From Cordilura impudica (Eukaryota; Arthropoda; Insecta; Diptera; Scathophagidae), in contig OY821519.1 in the NCBI GenBank assembly GCA_963682025.1, forward strand, positions 253,444,116-253,508,115: DNA of 64,000 bases, given 5' to 3'. The translations under genes were made by a program, and so were the position numbers. The notes under the pieces were generated by a model. The model did not search any database. It was not told the DNA's origin and saw only the letters and a list, made by a program, of their open reading frames with translations. Position 1 is the first letter of the stretch. Each line of letters begins with the position of its first letter. Of this stretch, positions 1 to 11,600 are shown piece by piece.

Positions 1-690
1 TACTATCTAAATGATGCAATAACGCCAACACGTCTAAGGAATGTTTGTACTGAAGAGAATATCGCCGCTCTAAACGAAAGTGTGGAATAAGATTCAAATT
101 TATCGATTCGAAGTCGGTCGCAGGAATTGGAGCTCTGTACGCCCATTGTGTGGAAAATTTTGCGCAAAGATCTTGACATACACCCGTATAAGATTCAGCT
201 GGTGCAGAAGTTAAAGCCACGAGACTATCATATGCTTCAATTGGGCTCTAGAGCACAAGCGGCTTTAGAGTTGATGTTTTATCGCAAAATTGATCGTTAC
301 CACACCATCATCAATGATTTTTTGTTCGAAAATATGGATGACATTGATCCGGGCGAGATGTGGTTTCAACGGAATGCCGCTACGTACCATTCGGTGACCG
401 CAACCATTGACTCATTGAAATCAAAATTTGCCGATAAGTTTATTTTGGGAAATGGATCAAATTATTGGCCTCCCAGGTCGTGCGATTAGACACCTCTAGA
501 TTATTTCCTGTGGGGCTACGTGCAGTCACTGGTTTATGCTGATAAGCCAGCAACAATTGATGCCTTGGAGGCCAACATTGTTCGTGTTATTCGTGACATA
601 CGAAAAAGTGGCCCAAAATTAGATATCTTTCATCGCAAACTTCACACCCTTCGTAAATTTCAAGTGTTAATGATATTTCAATAAAAAAAA
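1..690 (+). pseudogene. Tc1/mariner-superfamily transposase relic (copy 1)
   Basis: Degenerate transposase-like reading frame that continues off the left edge. Recognisable blocks in order are WKILRKDL..HPYKIQLVQ (end of the N-terminal helix-turn-helix region), then an internal deletion joining FYRKI to RYHTIINDFLFENMDDIDPGE, then MWFQ..A..H, WPPRSCD, DYFLWGY and YADKPATIDALEANIVRVIRDIR. The same blocks recur at 16430-17400, 32960-33190 and 54833-55960. The deletion removes the stretch that should hold the first catalytic Asp. The block normally reading QQDGATCHT reads QRNAATYHS, so the second Asp is also lost. An in-frame stop follows WPPRSCD. Non-functional. Confidence 0.85.
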
Positions 691-897
691 TTTTTTTGGT
701 TAAAATTTAATTTTTGTGTAATTTTTTAAATTTTCAAGTTCTATTATTTTAACTAATTTATTTCTATTGGAAAAATTCACAAAATAAAAAAAACAAATAA
801 GACAAAAAAATAATAAAGTTATCGTCTGCACCAATTTATTGACCAGAAACCACTTTGTTGACACATTCTTTTTGTTAATTAAGCATTCAAAAACTAT
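691..897. other. AT-rich spacer
   Basis: A-tract and T-tract rich DNA between the transposase relic and the Methuselah-like exon. Its first part (to about 740) resembles the 3' non-coding end of the related copy near 55880-55920. Nothing else is recognisable. Confidence 0.5.
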
Positions 898-960
898 TCA
901 GCATAATTTTAAGAGTCCTAAGTCTATATCAATAGTGTATATCATAATTCTATAGATTAC

Positions 961-1443
961 CATAAATAAGGTCCAGTTATCATTAACGTAATCCAGAGCA
1001 TTTAGAGGATACACATCGTTACATATCGCTCCAATTCCATGATTAAAATCCACAAATACATTTTTGTTCACAAACGAATCGTTTTCTAATAACACCGGCG
1101 TAACAAAGAGAGGCTCATATTCTTTATCGAGTTTATATTTTTCATAAAATTCCAATGAATAATTTGAACACACACGTAAACATGGATCGGGACAAATGCA
1201 ACCGCGTTTATGTTGTTCAGTATTAATTTTGGTGCCATTTTCGAAAATATAATAATTATAGTCACCAACTAAATGTGACGGTATTTCGATATTATTAAAT
1301 AAATAACTATTATTAATTGCATTTGATTGCAAGTTGGCTAAATTTACGGTATTTATAAATGAACAATTTATTATATCACTTTCCGATTTAGCTAAAACAG
1401 CCATTAAAATAAATATGTAACTTTTACAATGTTTTATAAACAT
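961..1443 (-). CDS. Methuselah-like GPCR, N-terminal ectodomain exon (partial)
   Basis: Starts with ATG at 1443 and a hydrophobic leader (MFIKHCKSYIFILMAVLAKS, residues 1 to about 20) that looks like a signal peptide. The body then follows the Methuselah ectodomain pattern: DIINCSF, NNSYLF, IEIPSHLVGDYNY, CICPDPCLRVC (the Cys-rich core), a DFNHGIGAICNDVYPL segment and NDNWTLF. Several Asn-X-Ser/Thr glycosylation sites are visible. After WTLF the sequence reads TTTATG then GTAATC, a plausible splice donor with its GT at 960-959. If not spliced, the frame runs on to a stop at 898, giving 181 residues. No seven-helix exon is seen; on this strand it would lie below position 1. In this family the ectodomain precedes a stalk and a class-B-like 7TM domain at the cell surface. 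It could also be a truncated pseudogene or a secreted ectodomain. Confidence 0.75.
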
Positions 1444-2003
1444 TTTGTTACAAATTTAATATAAAGATATAATTTTTTTTCTTAGTTTTGATGTGAACGA
1501 TTTAAAATTGTTGCCATGACTGAGAAACGATTGTTGTTTTATAGAAAATATTCTCGATCCGATGAAAAAATTAAGACTATTTAAAAACTTTGTCCACAAA
1601 ACCACAAGAAATACTCTGAGATTTTGTTGATGAGTTTACTTAATACATTATGCGTTACAAGTTTGATTCAATATTTTGATCACGTGAACAGTGTAAACAA
1701 TATGTCCGCAGACGAAATATTGCAATCAAATTACAGTTCATTAAAACACTGAAGTTTCTACTCCTCGACTAAAATTTATTGCTGACTTCAAATGATCTAA
1801 AGCCTGACTGTTGAAATTATTCAATAAACACTTTGCTAACGGTTGAAAAATTTTATTAATTTCATAAGCCCTTTCATTCAAATATTTTATTCATTTATGG
1901 GTCGCGAACTCATTTAAGTTTTTAGATAAGTCCTTAAAATAAGTTACTTGCCATTATGAGACCCTGAAACACTGAACTTTCATTGAAATTTTTTACTTGG
2001 GTA
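1444..2003. other. Intergenic, no recognised feature
   Basis: AT-rich sequence upstream of the Methuselah-like exon on its strand, so it may contain that gene's 5' UTR and promoter. No clear TATA/initiator pair was picked out and no coding similarity is visible. Confidence 0.4.
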
Positions 2004-2472
2004 TCTATAACATGTCTTGTGACCGATATAAAAATTTTAGTTACAAAACGATTTTGAACAAACTTACCTCAGTTGAAATGAATTTCTTTTTTGCTGTCCC
2101 CCATATTTACAGATTTGCACCATCTGGAATATTTTTTTGGAGTAATGCTCATTTAAAGTCGGTACTAACACATACATAAAACACATACTGTGCGTGTGTT
2201 TATTAAAAGTATCAAAAGCCCTATGTTGAATTGTGAATTGGCTAAAATTAATTAGCATAAATTTTGGCTCTCATAAAATTATTTATTAACTGCCCATTTT
2301 ACTTCTTCTGTATGTATTTTTACAAATATTTTTAATGAAATTTAATATATTTTATTTTAAAAGTGTTGGATTCTGAATTGGTTATAATTGATTAGCGTAC
2401 CTTTAGGCTTTTATAAAATTATTTACTAAATGAATAAAAAAAATCCGAATTTCGAGTGCTGGGCTCTGCTAG
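2004..2472 (+). mobile_element. Non-autonomous Helitron, copy H1
   Basis: Begins TCTATAACATG after an A (position 2003) and ends GGGCTCTGCTAG before a T (2473), the A^T insertion pattern and CTRR-type 3' end of Helitrons. The 3' hairpin seen in better copies (GCACTCGAA/TTCGAGTGC) survives here only as a TTCGAGTGC half. The interior has the family landmarks CACCATCTG, TACTAACACATAC and TTGAATTGTGAATTGGCTAA. The last landmark and the following block are present twice in diverged form (about 2222 and 2367). No protein is encoded. Confidence 0.75.
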
Positions 2473-2514
2473 TAGTAATATATAAGGGGTAACGTCTTTC
2501 AGGGGCTTCTTTCT

Positions 2515-2600
2515 GAAAAAAAGATAATTTTTACTAAAAGGCAATTTTTAAGATAATTTACTTCTTTAAGAAAAATTGCTTTAAAAAAAGGTACATTTTG
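2515..2600. repeat. Short TAAGAAAA-type degenerate array
   Basis: Irregular repeats of a motif like TACTTTTTTAAGAAAA. This is a small version of the larger arrays at 25.3-28.0 kb and 58.4-59.0 kb. Confidence 0.5.
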
Positions 2601-2779
2601 AACAAATGCAAATCCTGTTATTAAGAAACTTCATACAACACTATCTCATATGAATGTTCAGCGCATATTTCAAATCATGTGGATTTAAAATTGGTGAATA
2701 ACATGATAAATTTGTTATATTTAGAAACATTTAATATTTGCAGGACAATTTTTATTTAAAAAAAAACATAAACGTAAAC

Positions 2780-3600
2780 AACAACTAGGTCGAAAAATAA
2801 ACCGATCTTGACCGTATATGGTAGTCACTTATTTTCTGCAAAAACATATACAAAACCTAGGCTTACAACCCCCACTAGGCCACTATTCAAGTTCTGGCAA
2901 ATAGTGTTTTTTTGGGTTGTGTTTAAGTGCTTGAGTATATTTTATACCCAATTAGTTAGCTAAGATCAATTCTCTAAACGAATGGTATGGGGTATCCCAA
3001 AATCGGTATAGACCGACTATAATTTTCTTGCTTGTTTTTTTTTTAGGTTGGTAGTACTGTTCTCCACATTCAATAACTGGATATAGCAATTAAGCATAAA
3101 CCAAATTGTAACGCTATGTTAGTTACTTCTAGCGTGTGGATATGGAAAAGTCAAAAATGGACCGATCATTACCATATTTAGTAATATCACTTACTTTTCT
3201 CAAAAACATATATAAACCGAATTTGAAGAAATCTATGCAATATTTTTCCTTGTAGATCGATTTAATGAAGATCGGGAATCAGGGTTTATTTTTCGATTAC
3301 TGATAGATACATTATCATATCGCTATATACATGATAATCTGGATCCTACGATCATTTTAGTCGGACTGATAGGGATTATGTGCACGGGGGTTAGGTCTGG
3401 CCGCAAAAAGCTTCTTTTATACTAAATTTCATCAAAATATATTAATATTTCCGTCCTTTAGTTTAACTACAAGTTTCGCTAAATCGATTCAGAAAGTGAT
3501 TCTAATAAGAGGTGGGCTTAGGTAAAATATATTTGTCAGTTACAAACATCAGCGCGAACTAATTACACCCTCACCACATAGTGATATAAGGCATAATAAA
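2780..3600. mobile_element. DINE-1-like repeat, mosaic of decayed pieces
   Basis: Three pieces of the dispersed family best preserved at 25848-26638. 2780-2870 is a reverse-oriented internal piece, 2940-3035 a forward-oriented 3' end (GACCGACTATAATTTTCTTG), and 3050-3600 a decayed reverse copy ending in CCACATAGTGATATAAGG. The mixed orientation implies one copy inserted into or beside another. Confidence 0.7.
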
Positions 3601-3874
3601 AAAACATATCAACAAAACAAAATCAATCAAAAGATAGATAGATAGATTTTTTGCGCCTACCTTTGCACTAGTACGACACACCCTACCCACCAGAGGATCG
3701 TGCCTTAATTATAGTACCTTAATATTTTCTGGAATGCGACTGAACCAATAAATTGAATTTAGTTTTTTAGAGAATCATTCAAAAAAGAACTCAGTCACTT
3801 AAAATTTGTGCATATAAAAATTTATTCCATAAGCTGAAATTAGGAAGAATTGAAATTCCAGTATCTACTTAGTT

Positions 3875-4580
3875 CTTACCACTATGCGGTAAGGGTGTAA
3901 TGAGTTTGTATTGATATTTGTATGTAACAAAAATATTTAACCTGGAGCCAACATTTATTATATCGACTCCGAATCACTTTCTGCCTGTCTGTCTGTCTGT
4001 CTGTCCGCCAAACTACATGCTGCAAATATAAATATATGTTGATGAAATTTGGTTTATCAGATTTTTCCGGTCACTGGACGATCTCTATTAAAATCAATGA
4101 ATGCTGGTCCTTGCTCAGACCTAGTCCCCTTACAATAACTGCTATCAGATCGACTCAAATTGCCGCCAGATCCAGATTAGCATATAGATATCGGTCAAAT
4201 TTGGTTTATGTTAGTTTATTATACACATAACTAGGACCAAAAAATAGACCCTATAGGACCAATTTTAAATATAATTCCCATCTAAAGTTGCTTCTCGATA
4301 TTCATTTAAGGCTATCAACAAACAAAAATAGTGCCTAGGTCTTTTTCAAATTTGTTTAGTATATGATTTTGAGTAAAATAAGTGACTCCGATAGAAACTT
4401 TTTCAAATTTGCAGGGCTCAAATTAATGACGATGCTCATCGAACTTGGTTTATTCTTATTTTCTATATCCAACTATGACCTCAGCAAAGTTGGATCTAAG
4501 ACAATTTTTCAAAACTCATGGTATAGGGTATCGTACAGACGGTCTAAATCGACTATAGTTTTCTTATATGTTAGATTTAA
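3875..4580 (+). mobile_element. DINE-1-like repeat, diverged near-full copy
   Basis: Forward orientation. It starts with a decayed ACCACTATGCGGTAAGGGTGTAA stem, has CTGT repeats at about 3985-4011, the ATGAAATTTGGTTTAT block, and a 3' end ATGGTATAGGGTATCG followed by a decayed GTCTAAATCGACTATAG palindrome. It ends just 3' of the GYR/YLP gene's poly(A) signal. Confidence 0.75.
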
Positions 4581-4639
4581 TTTACACTCGCAAAACAAAT
4601 TTATCCCAGATTTATCTTCGAGTAATTTTGGCCAACTCT

Positions 4640-4660
4640 TTGCTTTATTTTCTTATCGAT
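4640..4660 (-). terminator. Candidate poly(A) signal of GYR/YLP gene
   Basis: AATAAA on the minus strand (GAAAATAAAGCAAAG), about 110 bases past the stop codon of the gene ending at 4760. It is the first canonical signal in a suitable place; this is not proof of use. Confidence 0.5.
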
Positions 4661-4759
4661 AAAACTTAATTTCTAAAAAAAATACAATTCAGATCTAAAA
4701 ATATAATACCATAAATCCATTAACAGTGCGCGTCGAAAATATTACTCATAACATATTAA

Positions 4760-6887
4760 TTAATGACGTGTACGATATCTTATTTTTCGTACAGTCTTAT
4801 AACGATAACCATCATTGGCTAGTTCAGCACTTTTAACTTCTGCGGTATCCTCATTAGCGGCAACATCTTGAACTGGTGGTAAATAATCCTTAGATGGAGC
4901 CTCATCATTCGCAGTATCAACAGCAGCATCGGTTTCACGTCGGTGACGTGAACGGTAACCTTCATCATCCACTACAGTTATTAGATCCGGCTCCAATTCA
5001 GCTTCTACGAGAGGCACATTGTCTTTCGAGGGCAGTTCAATTTCGTTAACATCACGTCTATGGCGAGAACGGAATTTAAATTTACGTACAGTTTTATAAC
5101 GATAACCATCTTCGGCTAATTTGGTTTCGGCTTTTTCAGCAGTTGGAGGTAAATATTCTTGAATTGGTTCTTGAACGGGTGGTAAATATTCTTGTGAAAC
5201 TTCACGTTTATGGCGAGACCGATATTTCAGGGTACGTACGGTTTTGTAGTGATAACCATCATCAGCTAATTTAGCTGATGCGGCTTCTTCTTCATCAGCA
5301 ACAGGTGGTAAATATTCATTGGAAAGTTCGACTGCAACTGCATGTATGTTTTTTGATTGAGCTGAGACAAATACCGTCAGGCTTAAGGCTAAGACAGTTA
5401 AGAAAAGTTTCTGAAAAAAAGAATTTTAAACTTTTTAAGTCTTTTAACATATTTTTTCGTTTTATAAACCTTGGAATATTACTTAAAAGGTCTGAGCTCA
5501 ATGCTTTCTGTTATGATTCGTTTTAAAGCTTACGCGAGGGTCAGTATTTGAAAACCAAGATAGATTTTGATTTTCAACCTTTTTTAAGCTTTGTATTTTA
5601 AAAAGAAAGTTTGAGTGGTTTAATAAAAAAAATTTCAAACATTAGTTTTTAATAAAACACTCCATGATGTTTGCAATGCCTTCGAGATTAATAATACTTG
5701 TTAGAAGTAACTATTAATTAAGGCATGGAGGATTTGAGTTTTAAAATATTGTAAAAGCTTTAAAGCTTGTGGTGTAGAAACTTCGTTTTGACATTTTCCT
5801 TAACAAACAATTTGGAAAGCTTTTATTTTAAAACTTGAAAAATTTGTGACCATTTTTCTTAAGAAAGTTTACATGCAAAGATGTAGAGACTAAAAGAAAT
5901 TGTTTCCAATTATTATTGGAAGTTAATAATTAAATAACTTTTGGGAATAATGAGCTTTGTCAGTTATATTTTAATACAAAAAATGGGTGTTTGCAAGGCT
6001 TTTAAGTTGTAAATAACTTGCCAAATCGTACTAATCTAGGAATGTAGCTCGTTTGTCTTTGCTTTAAAGTATTATTAAAGCTTAAAAGCTTATTTAAAGC
6101 TCAAGCTTTGTTCAGAATTTAAAATTTTAAGCTTTAGAATATTGAGTTTTTGTTTTATAAAAGTTTATTTGCAAAAATTTGAAACATGTTTTTAATATAA
6201 TAACTAAATTTTTTGAGATTGAAGAGCTTTCTAAGGTTTGTTTTAATAAAATAAAACCAGAGGCCTACGCGTTCAAAGTTGTAAGTTTAATGTTATTAAT
6301 CAAAGATTAGAGCATTTATGCTTACACTTAAACGAATTGTTAGAGCTCAAAAGTTTCATTAGGCTTTAGAAAGCTTTTATTTTAAAGCTTTAAAAATATT
6401 TGAGCGTTTGTTTTAAAACAGTTTATTATCAAATTTTTAATATTTTAAAAATTTAAAAAGTGTTCAATATATGTCGATTTTATTATTGAGATAGAAAGGT
6501 TTTCCAGGGATTTTAATTTCCCACTGGCCCTAGTGAATCGTTGGTATGAAACTTTCGACAAAAGTGTTTTAAAGTTTTTCATTTTCGATTAAATTTTCCA
6601 CTATTAACCCGAATCCGATTCCGGAACTATTTCATCATATTAAGTTTTTGAGTTATTTAAGGTCAAAATTTAAACACAAATTTTTTTTTTTGAGATTTTT
6701 CAGCGGATGGACACGATATGCGACTAATACGAAAACATACGATTCCAAAAGATATGTGCACGATTTTTAATAAAATAATTAATTGTAAGCCTTGTTCAGC
6801 TAATCGTATTACCGAAACTATTTCACTTATTAATTATTCTTATAATAAAAAGTTTAAAACTATTTATGCCTCTTTTTCTCTTACCAT
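4760..6887 (-). CDS. Secreted GYR/YLP-motif protein, two exons
   Basis: Spliced model: exon 1 coding part 6887-6885 (ATG only), donor ATG^GTAAGAG, intron 6884-5411, acceptor TTTTTTTCAG, exon 2 5410-4760 ending CGT CAT TAA. This gives 217 residues. Exon 2 is open throughout but has no in-frame ATG in its first 130 codons, so the start must be upstream. The protein begins MKLFLTVLALSLTVFVSA, a clear signal peptide. Four YLP motifs follow (EYLPPV, EYLPPV, EYLPPT, DYLPPV) with GYR units (DGYHYKTVR, DGYRYKTVR, DEGYRSRH, DGYRYKTVR), three ending in basic runs such as RSRHKR or RSRHRR. The Pfam GYR and YLP motifs are known from Drosophila extracellular proteins of unknown function. The basic pairs could be convertase sites or simply charge. 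Exon 2 is secure; exon 1 is inferred from splice sites and a TATA box. The intron is unusually rich in AAGCTT-like words. Confidence 0.8.
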
Positions 6888-6969
6888 TTTTTATTTTTTA
6901 AGGACTTTAACTTTTGGAATAAAAATTAATTAAAACTATGTATTTACTTTTGATTTGTTTGGCTTTTAG

Positions 6970-7011
6970 GCCAATGATATTTTATTTGAGTTTGTTAACA
7001 GTATTTATATA
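6970..7011 (-). promoter_or_regulatory. TATA box and initiator of GYR/YLP gene
   Basis: TATATAAA at 7011-7004 (minus strand) is followed by an initiator-like TCATTG with the A at 6975, about 35 bases from the TATA start. There is no ATG between 6975 and the proposed start codon at 6887. This spacing supports the ATG-only first exon and gives a 5' UTR of about 88 nt. Confidence 0.5.
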
Positions 7012-7404
7012 GAAAAAACTGTTCCAACCATTTTGCTAACTAGTTAGACTTTTTTTTCGTTATTTACCCTCATATCTCCATATAAGTGGGTTATCAAACG
7101 CTCAAGTACTACAATAAACAAATTTTGTTTCTATTTTACTTGTTTTAACCACAATACGGAATCAAAACCAGAACTTTTTTTGTTGGAGATGCTTAAAACC
7201 AAAATAGAAATGAAGAACTTTTATTTAGTTAAGTAGGAGTAGTTTTTTTTTCAGTTTATTTTTAAACGTTTTTGCCCACTTGTACTTTTATTGGGTAACA
7301 ATTTTGGAACATACTTAATGAAATTACGAGTACTCTTAAGTGGAAGATTTTTTTTCTTCAAATGTTTAATTACGAAATCATTATAGATTATTATGTCATC
7401 TTGG
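7012..7404. other. Intergenic, no recognised feature
   Basis: AT-rich DNA upstream of the GYR/YLP promoter; regulatory sites may lie here but none is identifiable by eye. Confidence 0.35.
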
Positions 7405-7800
7405 TGAAGTACAGTAATATTCCAATTTTGTTTTTTAATAATTTCGAGTTAAGACCTAAAATTTATTTATTTATTTATTTATTTATTTTTTTTTTTTTGC
7501 GAAATCATCATTTGGTGTGTTCTCTATCGAAAGATAACAATTCTCCACAAAAGAAAATGCGATCCAAACAAGCTATATTTACATTATCACCCCGATTCTG
7601 AATATTTCCGCGGATTTTTCTTCTAAGAAAATAATTCTCCTGTTCCAAACAGACGTGGAAAGTAAAAATAAGTGAGAGAGAATAATGAATTTTCGAATTT
7701 CGTTTAGTTTTGGGTGTTAAATGCAAATAAATAAAAAGGGCAAAAACTACGTATTCAATATTGGGCTGCATATATTATGAAAAATAGATTAACTTAGGTA
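7405..7800. repeat. Old dispersed repeat (family C), left part
   Basis: Shares CCAATTTT.TTTT.TTAATAATTTCGAG and TTTGGTGTGTTCTCTATC..AAGATAACAA with 43430-43560. In the 43-kb copy these blocks are followed directly by GATGCCAAAACAATGG. Here that block is found 6 kb away at 13770, on the other side of a nested insertion. It also holds a (TTTA)n tract at about 7461-7490. Confidence 0.65.
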
Positions 7801-7845
7801 AAATTTAAATATTATTTGTTAAATTTTAATTCGAAAAAAAAACAT

Positions 7846-8114
7846 AAAACAAGTACGAAAGTTATAGTCGTTCTAGACCGACTATGAGATACCCTATTCC
7901 ATGCATTTAGAGAATTGTTCTTAGGTCCAACTAATTGGGTATAAAAAATAAGCATAACCCAAACGTGAGTGGAATTTTTGTTAATTGGTGCCTGCAAATT
8001 TAAAAAAGTTCATATCGAATGCTATAGTTATATGGGGACTAGGGACTATGGGACTATGGGGACTACAAGCCATATTTGGGAAAAATCTGTGCAATATTTT
8101 TGTTTTTTAATATA
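7846..8114 (-). mobile_element. DINE-1-like repeat, first part, split by gypsy element
   Basis: Reverse-oriented copy starting ACAAGTACGAAAGTTATAGTCG and carrying the terminal palindrome TCTAGACCGACTA. It is interrupted at 8111-8114 by the LTR element; its second part resumes at 13333 with AGTGAAAATCGGGAAGC, exactly the sequence that follows in intact copies (compare 32225). Confidence 0.85.
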
Positions 8115-8604
8115 TATAAGTTATTTTATATCAAAGGTTATAATATTTTAGTGGTGAATAATAACAGAAGTGTTTCTCTGAAATAATCAAAGTTTCTCTT
8201 TATTTGTACAAAATTACACTTAACAACTAAAACAATGGTTTATTCTAACCTGAAATAATCAAAGAAACAACATTCAAAGTTGATTGTCCCACTGTTGTTT
8301 CTGGATTATTCTTATTGGGTTTCTCTTATTGGATTACACTTATTATTTTATTTCTTATGTTCTATGTTCTCGCTTCGTGGCTTAGATTCTCTACCATGTG
8401 CTTACAGTATTGCAGTAAGATTCAAATGAACAATAAGAATTTGGAATTGTCATATTCCAATAAGATTACAGTGTTGCCATATGACTAAATTAAGAATAAG
8501 AATTCGGAATTATTAATATTTAAAGAGTTTACAATGTTGCCTTATGATTTAATTAAAAAATAGGAATTCTGTATTATGAAGATTAAGAAGACAATATTCT
8601 TACA
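8115..8604 (-). repeat. 3' LTR of gypsy element
   Basis: 490 bp, same length and apparently same sequence as the LTR at 12839-13328. In element orientation it begins TGTAAGAATATTG right after the polypurine tract and ends CTTATA against the TATA duplication. Confidence 0.95.
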
Positions 8605-8615
8605 TCTCCCCCCTT
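8605..8615 (-). promoter_or_regulatory. Polypurine tract of gypsy element
   Basis: AAGGGGGGAGA on the minus strand directly before the 3' LTR, the expected primer position for plus-strand DNA synthesis. Confidence 0.9.
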
Positions 8616-8670
8616 AGAAAGAATATTTGGACAAAAAAAGAAAATTTTGGTGTAAAATCACTTATTCAGT

Positions 8671-11600
8671 TTAAATCAATGAATTGTTAGGGAGTGGGAC
8701 TAGCTTAGAGATATGAAATAAATTTGATTCTAATTTTTTATGTCCCATGTCAATTTCATATATTGATTTTGATATTTTTTTCAGAATTTTATAAGGACCA
8801 ATTCTTAATTCATCTAATTTTTTTCGATTCAGTCGGTTTCCATTTTCAACATATATAAGATCCCCTATATTGAAATTATGATTTATTCTATTTCTATCGT
8901 ATAGTTTTTTATTATAATTATGATGTTTTATACTGTTTTCAAAAGCTTTTGTTCTATCAATTTGTAAAGTGTTGGTATTTTCTTGTTTTTTTAACTCGCT
9001 CGGCAGGATTGAGGTATCTTCGCCTCGTAATAAGTATCTAGGACTAAACTTAGTAACTGTGTGTTCTGTATCATTATATTTTTCTACGCAGTTATGTGCT
9101 ATAGTGGTCCACGCATATTTTCTGTCTTTCTCATTTACTGAACATCTAATTTTATTTACCAAAGTTTGATTAAGCCTTTCATTTAGGCCATTAGAAAATG
9201 GTGCATTTACTGCTGTAAAAATTATCGTAACGTTTTTTTGTTCTAGGTAATTTTTGAATTCTTTAGAATTTATGCCTGGATATTGGTCTGTAAGAACTAT
9301 TTCTATATCATGTTCTTTAAGTACAGTTTCTGTTAATTTAATGAAGTCATTTGCGTTTTGTGTTTTTGAGGTAAGTATGTAGGCAAATCTCGTGAAATGA
9401 TCTACAAGCAGATGTAAGTATTTCTTTGTTGATCTTGTGCCACCGAATCCGCCTATAGTGTCTATAGATACTATTTCAAACGGTTTTTTTGCAGGACCGA
9501 GATGTGACATCAGACCTATCTTATCTTGTCCTCTTGATTTATTTTTAATGCAAATTTCGCAGTTTTTGCACACATATTTAATGCATTTCGAAATATTGGT
9601 GGCTGTATAGTATGGTAATATTTTGCTTTGCATTTGTTTTGCGCCAATGTGGCAGAAATTTTTGTGTACGTTTTCAATAAATTTCTTACAAAACGCCTCA
9701 GAAAGTATTATTTTATCTTTCTTCCTTGTTCTTTTATAATACAAATTATTTTTCATAAGTAGTTTATCTCTATTATTCTTTATTATTTCATTATTTTTTT
9801 GATCATCAACAATATTTTCTACGTTAATTAAATTAACAATTTTCAATTGATCATATTCGTCATCTTCAGGTTCTAACACTGGATTTCTACTCAAGCAGTC
9901 GGCTTCTATATTATTTTTACCTGGATTATATATTAATTCAAAATCAAACTGTGATAAATAATAGGAAAGCTCACCTAACTCCTCATCGGTTCTAACTTTG
10001 ATGTTCATGTTTTCTAGAGGTTTGTGATCTGAAAATACTTTAAATGGTCTGTTTATAAGCCAATATTGCCAATATTTGATGCATTCTTTAATTGCTAAAC
10101 ATTCTAAGTAAGTTGCTTTCTTTCTTTTTTGTGATTCGTTTAATTTTCTCGAAAAGTATGCCACTGGCTTTTCGGTTTTTCCATTTGGCTGTAGTTGTTT
10201 CAATTCAGCTCCTACACCTAACAAACTTGCATCTGAATATATGTGTATCGGCAAATTTGGATCAAAGATTGCTAATACGGGCTGTGTGCAAAGGAAATCC
10301 TTTAAGTAATCAAAAGTTTTTTGGCAACCTTCTGACCAGATGAATTCTTGTCCTTTTCTTAGTAGATTATGTAAAGGTTCTAAAATAATCGCAATTTTTG
10401 GTACGTATCGATGATAAAAATTAACTTTCCCTAGGAATTGTCTAATATTCTTCTGATTTTTAGGAATTGGAAAGTTTTTTATTGCGATTAGGTTGTCTTT
10501 CATTGGAGAAATTGTATTGCACTTTATAATGTGACCTAAGTATTGAACTGAGTCTAATGCAAACGTGCATTTAGAAAATTTTAATCTGAATCCTTCTTTC
10601 AATATTGCTTCTAATAATTGTGATAAATGATTCACGTGATCTTTGAAGGATTTTGAAAAAACCAAAATATCATCAATATAATTCACTGTGAAGTCTGACA
10701 GCGTATGTTTTCTTATTATATTATTTAATACTCTTTGAAAAATAGCCGGTGATGTCTTTAGTCCGAATGGTAAACAAGTCCATTGGAATTGCCCGTCTTG
10801 AGTTACAAACGCTGTCTTTCTCCTATCTTCAATTCGTAATGGTATCGACCAAAATGCTGAATTTATATCTAGTTTTGAAAAATATTTGCAGTTTCTTGTT
10901 TTTATTATCAAATCATCAATCAATGGGAATGGTTGTGATTGAGGAACTACTATTTTATTTAAGTCTCTGAAATCTATGCATAGTCTTGATTTTTTATTTT
11001 CATCTCTTTTATATGCTAGAGTAACTGGAGCAGCAAAAGGACTATATGACTCTTCTATTAAATTTTTTTTTAGTAACTCTGAGATTTGTTCTTCTATTTC
11101 TTTTTTATCCTCAATTGTGCATCGATATGGTCGTTTGCTACAATATTTATCAATTATAAGATCTATTCTGGCTTCGTAATCTCTTACCACACCTATATCA
11201 TATTTATCTTTTGCAAATATACTTTTATATTTGTCTATGAGATTCTGTATTATTTTTTTTTCATGATGACTCAAATGATTTGTTAAAACGTTAAAACTGT
11301 CTAAATCGACATGTTCATTGAAGTTTATTTCATATGTATATTTTCCTAAGTGCTTAGAGCTTTTCTGTTCTATTTGCAGTTTTTCATTTTGGATCAATTT
11401 GAACTTTTGTATACAATCTAATCCTATAAGAAAGTCATGTTTGAAGTTTTCATTATCAATTACAAATACATCAATGTATTTTTCTATATTCAGTATTCTT
11501 GCTTTGATTTTTATCAATTCTTTTGATTTGTACACACCATTAATTGTTCTTAAATTAACTTTTCGCTTTAGCTTAATCTTTTCTTGCTTCAAATTAACTA

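Noticed and set aside
8671..8730. Possible env gene after gypsy pol
   Set aside because: Only 66 bases separate the pol stop from the LTR; no env frame exists.
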